A program made the position numbers and the translations under genes. From Vicinamibacterales bacterium (GTDB lineage Bacteria > Acidobacteriota > Vicinamibacteria > Vicinamibacterales > UBA8438), in the NCBI GenBank assembly GCA_958296065.1, contig CATQHX010000066.1, positions 1-59,885 of the forward strand: a stretch of 59,885 nucleotides of DNA, given 5' to 3'. This document shows, piece by piece, positions 1 through 7,818 of the stretch; position 1 is the first letter of the stretch, and each line of letters starts with the position of its first letter. The notes under the pieces were generated by a model. The model made no database searches. It saw only the letters and a list, made by a program, of their open reading frames with translations, and was not told the DNA's origin.

Positions 1-115
1 CGATGGCCGTCATCACGCGGTGCTGCGCAGTGGACAGAACGGTTCCGACCTGGGCTCGGAAGGCGTCGCCGTAGCGGCGGAAGACCTCCCCCACGGTGCG
101 GGTGGGGCGCGGCAC
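1..115 (-). CDS. IS91-type transposase, N-terminal part (cut by window edge)
   Basis: The minus strand from a GTG at 115 reads VPRPTRTVGEVFRRYGDAFR and continues with a LSTAQHRVMTAI segment. This matches the usual N-terminus of IS91-family transposases, which begin with a short helix followed by the AQ-x-RVM-x-AI block before a zinc-finger region. Only about 38 residues are inside the window, so the catalytic region cannot be seen. It starts 10 bases after the stop of the upstream integrase-like gene, the arrangement seen in IS91 elements that carry a tyrosine-recombinase partner. Identification rests on pattern recognition of a short stretch, so family assignment is likely but not certain. 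Confidence 0.6.
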   Translation of the reverse strand, partial: MPRPTRTVGEVFRRYGDAFRAQVGTVLSTAQHRVMTAI

Positions 116-125
116 CGAGTGTCGC

Positions 126-1002
126 TCACTTCGACGGGGCGCGTCGGGAAGTAGGCCGTGGGAGCAGGTCCAGCGGGCTCGCGGTCGAGCAGACCGTGGT
201 GGTCGCGACCCGCAGGTAGCGCGAGGTGGTCTGCAGACTCCGATGCCCGAGCAGGAGCTGAATGGTGCGCAGGTCGGTGCCGGCCTCGAGCAGGTGGACC
301 GCGAAAGTATGGCGAAGCAAGTGCGGCGTGACGGCCTTGCCGAGGCGCGCGCGCCTTGAGGCATGCTGACAGGCAAGCTGGACCGCGCTGCGTGTGATCG
401 GCGCCTCGGGCCGTTCGCCGGGAAAGAGCCAGTGCCGGGGCCGTTGGACCTTCCACCAGGAACGCAGAATGGCGAGCAGCTTCGGCGACAGCATCACGTA
501 GCGGTCCTTCTGACCCTTGCCCTTCGCGATGCGCAGCACCATCCGTTCGCTGTCGATGGCGGACACGGTGAGGGCAATGGCCTCGGAGATGCGCAGGCCC
601 GGCGGCGTAGCAGGCGGTCAGGATCGTGTGATGCTTCGCGGGCTTGACCGCATCGAGAAACTGGACGACTTCCTGCGGGCTGAGCACGACCGGCAACGAC
701 TGCGGCTTCTTCGGCGCGGGGATCACGTCGTCGAAGGACCATCGCTTCCGAAGCGTGACCCGATACAGGAAGCGCAGCGCCGACACGGCGACGAGCAGCG
801 AGCTCGTTGCCAGTCCGCGTTCGGTGGCCAGATAGACCTGGTAGGCCTGGTAGGCGCGGATCTGCTCGGGACCGAGCCGATCCGGGGACCGGTCGAAGTA
901 GCGGGCGAACCGCGCGACGGTCTCGACGTACGCGCGTTGGGTGAACGGCGACAGCCGTCGCACCTGCATGTCTTCGAGCATGCGTTGACGAAGGGATGTC
1001 AT
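126..1002 (-). pseudogene. Tyrosine recombinase/integrase of an IS91-type element, frameshifted
   Basis: Start ATG at 1002 has a good ribosome site (GAGGAG about 7 bases upstream). The first part has the SAM-like core-binding domain (SPFTQRAYVETVARFARYF) and the start of the catalytic domain, ending in TACYAAG. The frame is then broken near 597-604, where one extra base (GGG for GG) shifts it. In the next frame the protein continues as GLRISEAIALTVSAIDSERM and retains the catalytic R, K, HxxR and Y signature: LLRHTFAVHLLEAG, LLLGHRSLQTTSRYLRV. Joined, it would be about 290 residues, normal for XerC/D-like integrases that accompany IS91 transposases. As written it is inactive unless the base is a sequencing error or is recoded. 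Confidence 0.85.
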
Positions 1003-1180
1003 CGGACGCTCCTCTGCGAAGGGCCTGGGGGATTCCAGGCGCTCGCCGAGCAGCGTAGGCGGAGCTCACGAGGAGCTGCGGCGGTCGGAAAATGTGGACG
1101 GTTGGGTCAGTGGTGGCGGGTCGACTGAGCGCCTACCGCCGTGGCGGTTTCGTTCACTCTGCAGTATGACCAGCATCGCG

Positions 1181-1247
1181 TTATGACAAGTGACCGTTCG
1201 GCGAGACGGCGGCGGTCGGGATCCAGCACGCCGTCTGCTTGTCATAA
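1181..1247. repeat. 10-bp inverted repeat TTATGACAAG / CTTGTCATAA
   Basis: TTATGACAAG at 1181-1190 is perfectly inverted at 1238-1247, separated by 47 bases. It lies just upstream of the integrase/transposase pair and just before the next broken mobile gene, so it may mark the end of the IS91-type element. The role is inferred from position only. Confidence 0.5.
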
Positions 1248-1377
1248 TCAGAGGCTCCCCAGGAAGGCCAGCAGCGAGGAATCGGCCTTGAACCGCTGCG
1301 TTCTTTGGCCGAGCGGCTCGAGTTTTCTCAGGGCGTCTTCCTTGAGTTGCAGGTCCGCCTCGACGTATTGATGGGTG
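1248..1377 (-). pseudogene. Tyrosine recombinase, C-terminal remnant
   Basis: The minus strand carries TTHQYVEADLQLKEDALRKL followed by a tail ending SSLLAFLGSL and a stop at 1248. This is the C-terminal box of integrases, including the nucleophilic tyrosine in the THQYVEAD context. Everything upstream of this about 43-residue tail is missing: the reading is replaced at about 1378 by a Tn3 transposase fragment on the other strand. It is therefore a truncated remnant marking a recombination junction. Confidence 0.6.
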
Positions 1378-1740
1378 GTCTCGAGTTCTACTCCTTCGTC
1401 GCCGACAACTACGCCCCGTTCTACAGCCGTCCGGTCGAGTGCACCGACCGCGACGCGCCCTTCGTGCTCGACGGCGTGCTCTACCACGAGAGCGACCTCA
1501 ACCTCGAAGAGCACTACACCGACACCCACGGCTACACCGAGATCAACTTCGCCGCGTTCGGCATGGTCGGCATGCGGTTCTGTCCCCGCATCCGCAGCCT
1601 CCACCGCCAGCGGATCTATTGTGCCGACCCGGCCCGCGACCACGGCGTCCTCGAGCCGGTCCTCCAGCGCGGCCGTCGGGCGGTGAACTGCCGCCTCATC
1701 GCCGAGCAGTGGGACGCAGGTCGAGCTCTGCCGATGCCGC
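1378..1740 (+). pseudogene. Tn3-family transposase fragment
   Basis: The plus strand encodes EFYSFVADNYAPFYSRPVE, then the very characteristic VLDGVLYHESDLNLEEHYTD and GMRFCPRIRSLHRQRIY. This is the DDE catalytic core of Tn3 transposases, where the family has VLDGLLYHES...HYTDT...GF.FAPRI. Only about 120 of about 1000 residues remain. After position 1740 family similarity is lost, though the frame stays open to 1907. No resolvase or 38-bp terminal repeat is visible nearby. Confidence 0.75.
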
Positions 1741-2001
1741 CGCCGCCGGTCGCGGCCGAACACCGAGCGCTCGGCGCGCCATACCCTGACAGCCGGTGTT
1801 CCCGGCCCGAGGATTTCGACGGGTCGATCCCCGACGTCGCCAACACCGTCTCGATGTCGGACTTCTCCAGAGGCAGCGCCGCGCATCTGCTATACTCTAA
1901 GTGTTGAGGCGAGAGGGCATTCTCCCACTCGCCAGCACAGACACGCGGTAGCCGTCAAACGGCTTCCGTCTTTCGGGCCACGAAGGCCCTGGAGGTTTAG
2001 T

Positions 2002-2493
2002 GTGACTGTAGCGAGTAGTTCGTCTGATCCCTCCGAACGCATCGCCGTAGCGTTCAACGCTCTCATCGCATCAGGTAAGAGCATCAACGATGCCTCGGGT
2101 CAACTCGCCAAGCCGATCGCGTTCTTGGAGAAGTCCCTGCAGCGTCTGAATCTCGGTGTCGCTTGCTGGACGATGATAAACAGCGGTACCGAAGGAGAAG
2201 ACCACTACTGGAGCCGAGAAGTTGGCTACAGCCGGATTAACCGCCGTTGGTGCTTGGCCATTCGTACGATTGAGGGCCCTGAACACAACCCGGAGCGGAT
2301 GTCTCTCGAGGAATGGCCCTTTAGCGATGCACCACGCCACCTGCGCGTCAAAGCCGTCGATAAGCTTCCTGACCTGATTGAGGCCCTCGTAAAGGCCACT
2401 GATGCCACGGCGAGTAGGCTGAAGAAACAAGTCGCGCCGGCCCAAGAATTGGCGGCCGCGGTGAACGGACTCATCAACCCGACGGACAAGTGA
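2002..2493 (+). CDS. Conserved hypothetical protein, 163 aa
   Basis: A GTG start at 2002 is preceded by GGAGG at 1991-1995 with good spacing. The product is soluble with no signal peptide or membrane segment. It has an N-terminal helical region (SERIAVAFNALIASGKSIND), a mixed central part rich in W and R (YWSREVGYSRINRRWCLAIR) and a C-terminal amphipathic helix ending in KKQVAPAQELAAAVNGLI. I do not recognise the family. It is followed after 7 bases by a small membrane-protein gene, so the two probably form an operon. Codon use matches the neighbourhood. It sits between mobile-element remnants, so it is probably island cargo. Confidence 0.65.
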   Translation: MTVASSSSDPSERIAVAFNALIASGKSINDASGQLAKPIAFLEKSLQRLNLGVACWTMINSGTEGEDHYWSREVGYSRINRRWCLAIRTIEGPEHNPERMSLEEWPFSDAPRHLRVKAVDKLPDLIEALVKATDATASRLKKQVAPAQELAAAVNGLINPTDK

Positions 2494-2500
2494 GGGCGAG

Positions 2501-2728
2501 ATGGGAACGCTGTTCATCGTGGTACTTGTGTGTCTGCTCGCTGCCTGTATCGTTGGTGTCGGGGCCTTTGCGTGGTTGGGCTACGGCCGGGTGAAGGCCG
2601 GATTCAACATCGGACGTTCGGGGTTCTATATCGAGGCTGACGACTTGTCGGTGCAACCGTCTGGAGGTGGCGCTTCGGCATCAAGCGTACGGAGGCCGGC
2701 GAGTTCTTCGACGAGCTGCAGCAGTTGA
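2501..2728 (+). CDS. Small single-span membrane protein, 3' end probably replaced
   Basis: ATG at 2501 follows the previous stop by 7 bases with a GAGGGCGAG ribosome site. Residues 3-27 (LFIVVLVCLLAACIVGVGAF) form one strong hydrophobic helix, followed by a short basic, soluble tail. The last 18 or so residues are Ser-rich and overlap, out of frame, the HU remnant below, which suggests the original 3' end was lost where the HU fragment begins (about 2660). Function is unknown. The pairing with the upstream gene suggests a two-gene cassette of a soluble and a membrane-anchored protein. Confidence 0.5.
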   Translation: MGTLFIVVLVCLLAACIVGVGAFAWLGYGRVKAGFNIGRSGFYIEADDLSVQPSGGGASASSVRRPASSSTSCSS

Positions 2729-2911
2729 ACCGAGCAGGAGCTGTTGCGTTGCGGAGAGTTCGTGCTCCCGGGGGTCGCGAAGCTGATGGTGCAGCAGCGT
2801 GAGAAGCGTATGGGCCGCAACCCGGCGACCGGGGCGAGGGTCGAGATCTCGGCCAAGCAGGTGGTCAAGGCGCGGATCGCGAAGCAACTCAAGGACGTGG
2901 TCGAAGGGTAG
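2665..2911 (+). pseudogene. HU/IHF-like DNA-binding protein, truncated and frameshifted
   Basis: The plus strand reads RFGIKRTEAGEFFDELQQL, shifts frame near 2728, and continues EQELLRCGEFVLPGVAKLMV with GRNPATGARVEISAKQVVK and RIAKQLKDVVEG before TAG at 2909. The GEFxLPGxxKL and GRNPATG blocks are the beta-arm signature of HU-type nucleoid proteins. The N-terminal start and first helix are missing because the sequence is fused to the preceding small membrane gene. It would be inactive. Confidence 0.75.
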
Positions 2912-3080
2912 ACGCCCGTGACGCCCCTTGCAGCCTGTGGCGAAAAGTCGCTGATCCGGCTTGGCCCCGGCGCGATCGAACCCTGTACACTAAACGACCA
3001 TGGCAATGGGCAAGATCCGAACGCGCACGCGGACGTGGGACGTAGACGCGGACACGAACGTGCTGCTACGGTATACCTAG

Positions 3081-3395
3081 ATGGTCAGCCCCGAGATCCT
3101 CATGACCGAGCATCAGGCCGCTGCCGAGCACCGGGCCGACGACTGGGCGAGAGTGCAGGCGGCGCTTGCGAATCCCAAGTGGGACTTCAGGACCGTCGAG
3201 GGCATCGCGAGGGAAACCAGCCTGCCCCGGGAACACGTGGAGCGCCTGCTTCGTACGCACGAGGCTGCGGTTCGCCGGGCCGTCTCGCGAAGCGAGCGAG
3301 CGCGGGGCTGGCGGGTCGTCTACACGCTGAAATCCCGACCGCGGAAGAAGATTCGCGAGTTCTTCTCCGACCTGCTGACGTTCGCCAGCCAGTAA
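3081..3395 (+). CDS. Small winged-helix-like hypothetical protein, 104 aa
   Basis: The product carries KWDFRTVEGIARETSLPREH followed by a recognition-helix-like VERLLRTHEAAVRRAV and a basic YTLKSRPRKKIREFF tail, typical of small winged-helix proteins of unknown role. Start may be ATG 3081 or the internal ATG at 3102. A 26-codon ORF (MAMGKIRTRTRTWDVDADTN...) ends directly upstream at about 3080 and could be a leader or the remains of another gene. The stop TAA at 3393-3395 is immediately followed by the ATG of the next gene, so the two are co-transcribed. Confidence 0.65.
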   Translation: MVSPEILMTEHQAAAEHRADDWARVQAALANPKWDFRTVEGIARETSLPREHVERLLRTHEAAVRRAVSRSERARGWRVVYTLKSRPRKKIREFFSDLLTFASQ

Positions 3396-3686
3396 ATGGA
3401 TCTGTTGGATCTGCCACTCTGGGTGTGGGGGCTCTTGGGTGGCGTTGGGGGGGAACTGCCTCAATGGTTCCGCATCCGGCACGAGCCTCTGCCAGATTGG
3501 GCGAAGAGGCCATTTTACTGGGTGGTCACCATCCTCATGATCACGTTCGGTGCTGTCTTGGTCTTGATGTACCAAAGTTCCGGCGTTGAATTGAATCCGA
3601 TCCTGGCAGCCAACATCGGAGCATCGGCACCGCTAGCACTCTCGTCCCTATCGACTGCGGTCCCATCACCTACAAGCGTCGACTGA
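3396..3686 (+). CDS. Small two-helix membrane protein, 96 aa
   Basis: ATG at 3396 abuts the previous stop with no gap. There are two hydrophobic stretches, LDLPLWVWGLLGGVGGELP near the N-terminus and PFYWVVTILMITFGAVLVLM at about 40-60, then a short polar tail. No family is recognised. The tight coupling to the winged-helix gene suggests a functional pair, possibly a regulator or effector with a membrane partner as in many small island cassettes, but nothing in the sequence proves this. Confidence 0.6.
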   Translation: MDLLDLPLWVWGLLGGVGGELPQWFRIRHEPLPDWAKRPFYWVVTILMITFGAVLVLMYQSSGVELNPILAANIGASAPLALSSLSTAVPSPTSVD

Positions 3687-3812
3687 CGGCGCAGACTGCC
3701 TCGGTCAGCTCCACCGGTCGGCGTCGAGCTCGGTCGTCACCTCGAACCCACGACCGCAGGACAGATCCGGGGCATCTGACGCGTCCTGTTGTTCAGCCCA
3801 GGTCATCGTGGC

Positions 3813-4206
3813 CTACACGTCCACGCGGCCCTGCAAGTGCGCCCCGTCGGCCACGACCAACCGCGGAGCCGAGATCGCACCTTCGAGCGAGCCGGTCTCG
3901 CCGATGCTCACCCGCTCGCTCGCCTGGATGCTCCCGTTCACCTTGCCAAGAACCACCACCGAACTTCGCCGACAACTGCGCCTTGACCCTGCCGGTGGGA
4001 CCCACCGGCAGGACATGTTGCCGCAGCTCGATCGTCCCGTCGACCTTGCCGTCGATAACGAGATCCTCGCCCCCCTTGACATCGCCCTTGACGACGACCC
4101 CCTTCCCTATCGTCGTGACGTCCTCGGGAGCATGCGGCAAACCGGCATGCTGTACGCGCGGCGGCGGCAGACGGCTGACCGATGCATCGTCAACTCTCTC
4201 GACCAT
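3813..4206 (-). pseudogene. Bactofilin, frameshifted
   Basis: From ATG 4206 the frame reads TTIGKGVVVKGDVKGGEDLV, IDGKVDGTIELRQHVLPVGP and GRVKAQLSAK, the beta-helix repeats of bactofilins (polymerising cytoskeletal scaffolds with short hydrophobic repeats). One extra base near 3963-3965 breaks the frame. In the next frame it resumes as SVVVLGKVNGSIQASERVSI, SLEGAISAPRLVVADGAHLQ, GRVDV and a stop at 3813. Corrected, it is about 130 residues, a normal short bactofilin. As written only the N-terminal half would be made correctly. Confidence 0.85.
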
Positions 4207-4251
4207 TTTTGAAGTAACCCTCGATTCATCTCACGGTTGCGGGAGACCCGT

Positions 4252-4668
4252 TCATGCTCCGCCGGCATCCGCTTCCATGTAGCGCACCACCTGCCCCGTC
4301 CGATACGACGTCAGCCGCACCAATCCGCATGCCGGGCACACGTCCGCCTGGCAATCCACAGTCGAACGCTCCCGGTCGAATCGCCACAAGTGTCCGTTCC
4401 CGCGGCGCGGGCACACCGGAACCACGAGCTTCTGCTCCGGCATCAGTCCTGTCGATGCGTCTGCCCCTCGGCCAGCCGGCGATCCAGGACACCTCGAGCG
4501 GGCCGTCACCGACGGCAGCCACCCGACCCGCCACCGGCCGCCGCCGTCGCACGCCGCGTAGCCGCGCGCCACGCACACCGCCAACCCCAGCGACGGGAAC
4601 ACGGACCACACCCACTGCCGCGGCCGGCCTGCCGCCCGCCACCCGACCGCGTACAGCTCGTCCATCAC
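4252..4668 (-). CDS. Hypothetical Cys-containing protein, 138 aa
   Basis: The minus-strand ORF from ATG 4668 ends at 4252. The C-terminal half has VCPRRGNGHLWRFDRE then CQADVCPACGLVRLTSYRTG, i.e. CPxC-type pairs that could bind zinc. The N-terminal half is Arg/Gly/Trp-rich and less convincing. It is the last of a minus-strand run of small genes (4.25-5.77 kb) with similar flavour. The family is not recognised. It may be a zinc-ribbon protein related to the paralogue pair described at 5.1-6.5 kb. Confidence 0.4.
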   Translation of the reverse strand: MMDELYAVGWRAAGRPRQWVWSVFPSLGLAVCVARGYAACDGGGRWRVGWLPSVTARSRCPGSPAGRGADASTGLMPEQKLVVPVCPRRGNGHLWRFDRERSTVDCQADVCPACGLVRLTSYRTGQVVRYMEADAGGA

Positions 4669-4686
4669 CGCCTGGTTCCGGAACCG

Positions 4687-4890
4687 TCAGCCGGCGTCGA
4701 CGTCGCTCGCGCGATAGGCCAAGCCGACGCGCTGCCGCGACGGGTACTCCGCCGCCCCAAACAGCTCCCGCTACCGTAGCGCCGCGTCCACCTCGGCCGC
4801 CGTCGCCGGACGGAACCCGCTGCCATCGTCCACCTCGGTCGCGAACAACCCACGGCCGCGACCCACCACGCGCCAGCGACGTTCAGGCAT
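4687..4890 (-). pseudogene. Small hypothetical protein with in-frame amber codon
   Basis: ATG at 4890 opens MPERRWRVVGRGRGLFATEV and reaches AAEVDAALR, where a TAG lies at 4771-4773. The same frame continues without further stops as RELFGAAEYPSRQRVGLAYR ASDVDAG to a TGA at 4687. The codons after the TAG look like ordinary protein, so this looks like a single nonsense change (possibly CAG to TAG) in a roughly 67-residue gene. No known family. It precedes the Cys-containing ORF on the same strand. Confidence 0.45.
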
Positions 4891-4998
4891 CCTTCCACAG
4901 CGCAAGGCAATCGCGGTCCCGGCCCGCTCCCTCCTGCCGTTCGGCCCCACCGGAATGTTCCCAGCCGGCGAACCACGGACCGGGACCGCGAGACTTAT

Positions 4999-5140
4999 TC
5001 ACATCTTTCCGTTCGACGCCGCCGGCATCGCGACATCGAGCGCGTCGTGCAGCGCGTCGACCAGCTCCGCGTCCGCGTCGTGTTCGGCCAGCTCGATCAG
5101 CTCCCGCAAGGATGCGGCCCACGACGAATCGCAACGTCAT
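4999..5140 (-). pseudogene. Very small ORF, probably frameshifted
   Basis: ATG at 5140 overlaps the stop of the zinc-ribbon remnant by an ATGA junction and starts MTLRFVVGRILA. In another frame the same stretch gives SLRELIELAEHDADAELVDA LHDALDVAMPAASNGKM with a stop at 4999, an acidic amphipathic helix typical of short regulators. A single indel would join them into about 47 residues. Low confidence because it is so short. Confidence 0.3.
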
Positions 5141-5383
5141 CGTTTCGCCCTCTGGATCCGTAGCGCGTTGAACGGCGGTCGGCCCGGCGGGGACGGTCCC
5201 TCGATGTCCGCGCGGGCGAGTACGTCGTCGGCGCCGCAGTCCGGACACACCGCCCGGCAGCGGCAGCCGCACGTCGATGGCGAACTGCGTCAGGCAGGCA
5301 GCCCAGGCACTCCCCCGCCACCGTCTCCCGCCGCTCCGGAGATGCCGCCGGCAGATGCGCCCCCAGCAACCGGCGTGCGCTCA
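5137..5383 (-). pseudogene. Zinc-ribbon protein, two frameshifts
   Basis: Read from a TTG inside the 47-bp duplication, the minus strand gives LSARRLLGAHLPAASPERRE and GECLGCLP, then after a shift TQFAIDVRLPLPGG, and after a second shift VCPDCGADDVLARADIEGPS ending ALRIQRAKR at 5137. The C-x2-C and C-x2-C pairs form a treble-clef or zinc-ribbon pattern. The intact paralogue at 6269-6499 shows the same order in one frame, which proves that these are frameshifts and not chance. It would be non-functional. Confidence 0.6.
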
Positions 5384-5431
5384 ACGAGATGCCGCCGGCA
5401 GATGCGCCCCCAGCAACCGGCGTGCGCTCAA
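5338..5431. repeat. Tandem duplication, 47 bp x 2
   Basis: Positions 5338-5384 and 5385-5431 are identical copies beginning GAGATGCCGCCGGCAGATGC. Forty-seven is not a multiple of three, so the duplication shifts the frame between the DUF6166-like remnant and the zinc-ribbon remnant it spans. It duplicates the zinc-ribbon start region. Perfect identity indicates a recent slip event or an assembly artefact. Confidence 0.95.
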
Positions 5432-5446
5432 CGCTCCTCCACCGCC

Positions 5447-5769
5447 AGGCGCGCACGATGTCGTCCGTCCCCGCTGCCGCCGACTCCAGCCAGCCGCGGA
5501 CGTCGCCGGAGTCCAGCGCCCAGCGGTCCGCCTCGATCGGCGCGATGACGTCCCACTTGAACCGCTGATAGAACCGCTCGGCCGTCGCCTCGTCGGTCAC
5601 CGCCAGCAGGATGGCCAGCGCCAGTCTGGGCCGGGCCCGACCCGCCGTAGCCCCACGCCGGTCCCGTCGGCAAGTGGTTCCGCACCGCCAGCGACGACCG
5701 CCAGTCCAGCGGCGCTCCGTCGGCCGTCACCACAACCTCGACCTTGCGCCGCTCGCCCCGGATCGTCAT
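5447..5769 (-). pseudogene. DUF6166-like protein, frameshifted
   Basis: ATG 5769 opens MTIRGERRKVEVVVTADGAP, then LDWRSSLAVRNHLPTGPAWG and YGGSGPAQ. One extra A near 5628 breaks the frame. The next frame continues LALAILLAVTDEATAERFYQ, RFKWDVIAPIEADRWALDSG and DVRGWLE. The GYGGSGPxQLALAILLxVT ... YxxFKxxV ... W.L....VR.WL pattern is that of DUF6166-type proteins, small proteins of unknown function common in Actinobacteria, Acidobacteria and their plasmids. An intact relative with an added HTH lies at 8710-9270. Confidence 0.6.
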
Positions 5770-5829
5770 CCGACCGGCAGCGTACCACGGTCTCCAGACG
5801 TGCTCGAGAGTCGTCCCGCAGCCCAATCG

Positions 5830-5935
5830 AGGGCGATGAAATCACTCAGAGCGGCAGTTCCAGGACCGCCCTCCAGGGTGAAGGGCGGCCGCTCTGCAAC
5901 AGATCGTCGATTCGGCCCGAGCCGGAATCTGCTCG
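5830..5935. repeat. Dispersed non-coding repeat, copy 1
   Basis: The stretch around GAAATCACTCAGAGCGGCAG is repeated imperfectly at about 7455-7560 (GAAATCGCTCAGAACCGCAG). Both contain CAGGACCG followed by GGCGGCCG. It lies in an otherwise gene-free interval (5770-6268) upstream, on the minus strand, of the DUF6166-like remnant. I see no gene in the rest of that interval. It may be a conserved regulatory or 3' segment of the small-gene cassettes. Confidence 0.5.
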
Positions 5936-6268
5936 ACCTCGGATCACGGTCCTGGCCGCAAGGCCAGGAAACATGCTGCGCCAAGGCGAACCGGACAGGA
6001 GGATGTGCGCTGGAGGATCTGCCGCACAGCGTTACGCGGAACCGCGGCGCGAGTGTACCAAGGTCCGCGCCGCGACCCCTGGAGGACAAGGTGTCTCCTA
6101 CCAACGTGGAAGACAACGAACAACGTATCGAACGTGGCCGGCCGGCCGGAGCTCTACGTCTGCTTCGCGATCCGGATCGCCGTTCAACGGCGGGCCATCG
6201 CAAGCCTGGCCCGGCCATCGAGATCACCGGGTCCGGGTCCGGACGCCGTCACCGCGCTCGAGGTCGTC

Positions 6269-6499
6269 TCACCGGCCGGGCGGTCGACGCGGATCGTCGA
6301 ACGGCAGGTGACGTGTCACCGGCTCGACCTCCCCGGCGGCGACGACATCACCTCCGCAGTCCGGGCACGTCGCCGGCGACGGCAGACGCACGTCGACCGC
6401 AAAGCGCGCCAGGCAACCCGAGCACCGTCCCGGTCTCGTCTCCCGCCGCGCGGGATGCATCGCCGGAAGATGAGCGCCGATCAGCCGCTGGCCGCTCAC
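6269..6499 (-). CDS. Small zinc-ribbon protein, 76 aa
   Basis: GTG start at 6499. The product has RLIGAHLPAMHPARRETRPG, then CSGC, ARFAVDVRLPSPAT, CPDCGGDV and an acidic/basic tail. Two C-x2-C pairs separated by about 18 residues suggest one bound zinc ion and a nucleic-acid- or protein-binding role. It is the intact paralogue of the doubly frameshifted copy at 5137-5383. The family is not recognised beyond that. It lies in a minus-strand series of small genes and precedes the repeat described above. Confidence 0.6.
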   Translation of the reverse strand: MSGQRLIGAHLPAMHPARRETRPGRCSGCLARFAVDVRLPSPATCPDCGGDVVAAGEVEPVTRHLPFDDPRRPPGR

Positions 6500-6617
6500 C
6501 GATTGCCGTCCCTGACTTCCAGATCCGCCGCGGCTCGACCACTCTCTGCTCAGCCGGGTAGGACCTCCAGTCTACGCGAGGCGTACGGTTCTTGATGTGG
6601 TATGGTGCGCGTTCGCC

Positions 6618-7682
6618 ATGCCGTCGTGCTCCCCCTTCCGTTGCTTCGTGGTCCTGCTGCTCGTTGCCGCCGCCGGCTTGCTCGCGCGACCGGCCGAGGC
6701 CAGCAAACGGCTGTTCGCCGGCATCGTCGACGCGGCTGCCGAGCGGCACGGCGTCGACCCCGACCTGGTGCACGCCATCATCGCCGTCGAGTCCGGGTAC
6801 CGCGCAACCGCGCAATCGCCCGCCGGAGCCCAGGGCCTGATGCAGTTGATGCCGGGCACGCAGCGCGACCTCGGCGTCGCCGACGCCTTCGACCCCCGCC
6901 AGAATGTCGACGCCGGCGTCGCCTACCTGCGCCGCCTCACCGACAAGTTCGGGACCGTGCTCGCCATCGCCGCCTACAACGCCGGGCCCGGCGCCGTGCG
7001 GCGCTACAACGGCATCCCGCCATATGCGGAGACGCGCGCCTACGTACAAGCCGTTCTCGACCGCGGCCAGCCAGCTGTTGAGGAACATGACCCGTCCAAG
7101 GACCGGGCGCTCGCCGTAGCCGAGGCGGACGGTACTGAAGACGCCGCCCCGGCCGACCGCCGGCTGCAGGATGACCATCTGGCGATGGACGCGGCGGCCG
7201 GACTCCAGCCGCGGATGCTCGACGCGGCGCTGGACCCGGACTACCGAACCCGGGCGGCCGCGCTGCCGGACCAGCTCGTCATCCCGCGGGATGCTCAGGC
7301 GGGGGCGCTCGGCCAGGGTGTCGCCGATGAACGCCCGATACAGGTCGGCAGCGCCGGACCAACACACGCCGCGGTGACGCGGTTTGTCTGGCTCAGGCAG
7401 TTCGAGCCGGGAAGCAATTCCGCCGACGCCAACCGGCTGCTGGACCGCCGCGAGAGCCACGAAATCGCTCAGAACCGCAGTTTCAGGACCGTCTCCGGGG
7501 CGAATGGCGGCCGACCCGTGCCGGATCGGTCGGTTCCGGCCAATGCGCACGGGTCTGAATCCGTCCGGGCCGCGGGACCGGCCAGCGTTCAGCCACGCCG
7601 TGGACCAGGTGCGTACGGTCGCGCGCCCGCGTCCGGGTCGACGGCGCTCGATGACGGCGGGATAACCAGCAGGTCGGGATAA
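6618..7682 (+). CDS. Lytic transglycosylase (SLT type), with abnormal long C-terminal tail
   Basis: From ATG 6618 there is a signal peptide (FRCFVVLLLVAAAGLLARPAEA) and a compact lytic transglycosylase domain: DLVHAIIAVESGYRATAQSP with the catalytic Glu in AVES, GAQGLMQLMPGTQRDLGVAD, FDPRQNVDAGVAYLRRL, AIAAYNAGPGAVRRYNGIPP and YAETRAYVQ. Such enzymes cleave the glycan strand of peptidoglycan and are often encoded by conjugative or phage DNA. The domain ends near 7070, but the frame stays open another 200 codons, running through the dispersed repeat copy at about 7455-7560. That tail has no recognisable domain and looks like read-through after loss of the native stop. A start at ATG 6597 is possible but would extend the signal region. 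Confidence 0.8.
   Translation: MPSCSPFRCFVVLLLVAAAGLLARPAEASKRLFAGIVDAAAERHGVDPDLVHAIIAVESGYRATAQSPAGAQGLMQLMPGTQRDLGVADAFDPRQNVDAGVAYLRRLTDKFGTVLAIAAYNAGPGAVRRYNGIPPYAETRAYVQAVLDRGQPAVEEHDPSKDRALAVAEADGTEDAAPADRRLQDDHLAMDAAAGLQPRMLDAALDPDYRTRAAALPDQLVIPRDAQAGALGQGVADERPIQVGSAGPTHAAVTRFVWLRQFEPGSNSADANRLLDRRESHEIAQNRSFRTVSGANGGRPVPDRSVPANAHGSESVRAAGPASVQPRRGPGAYGRAPASGSTALDDGGITSRSG
7455..7560. repeat. Dispersed non-coding repeat, copy 2
   Basis: Imperfect direct copy of 5830-5935, same orientation, sharing the GAAATC-CTCAGA core and downstream CAGGACCG and GGCGGCCG blocks. It is embedded in the abnormal tail of the transglycosylase ORF, which supports the view that this tail is not native coding sequence. 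Confidence 0.5.
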
Positions 7683-7818
7683 GGCTGAAAGGCGCAAGGG
7701 CGAGCGGGCAAACTGATGAACCCGGGTGCAAGTGCGAGCCACGTCGAACCGAGCAGCGCCGGCGACGACAACGTGACTGACGGGCGTGCCCCCCAGGCCG
7801 GGCGCGTTCGCGCACCCG

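Noticed and set aside
6348..7742. 464-codon minus-strand frame over the lytic transglycosylase
   Set aside because: Antisense to a signal-peptide-bearing transglycosylase with clear catalytic motifs; the part over 7081-7385 might still hide a gene, but nothing is recognisable.
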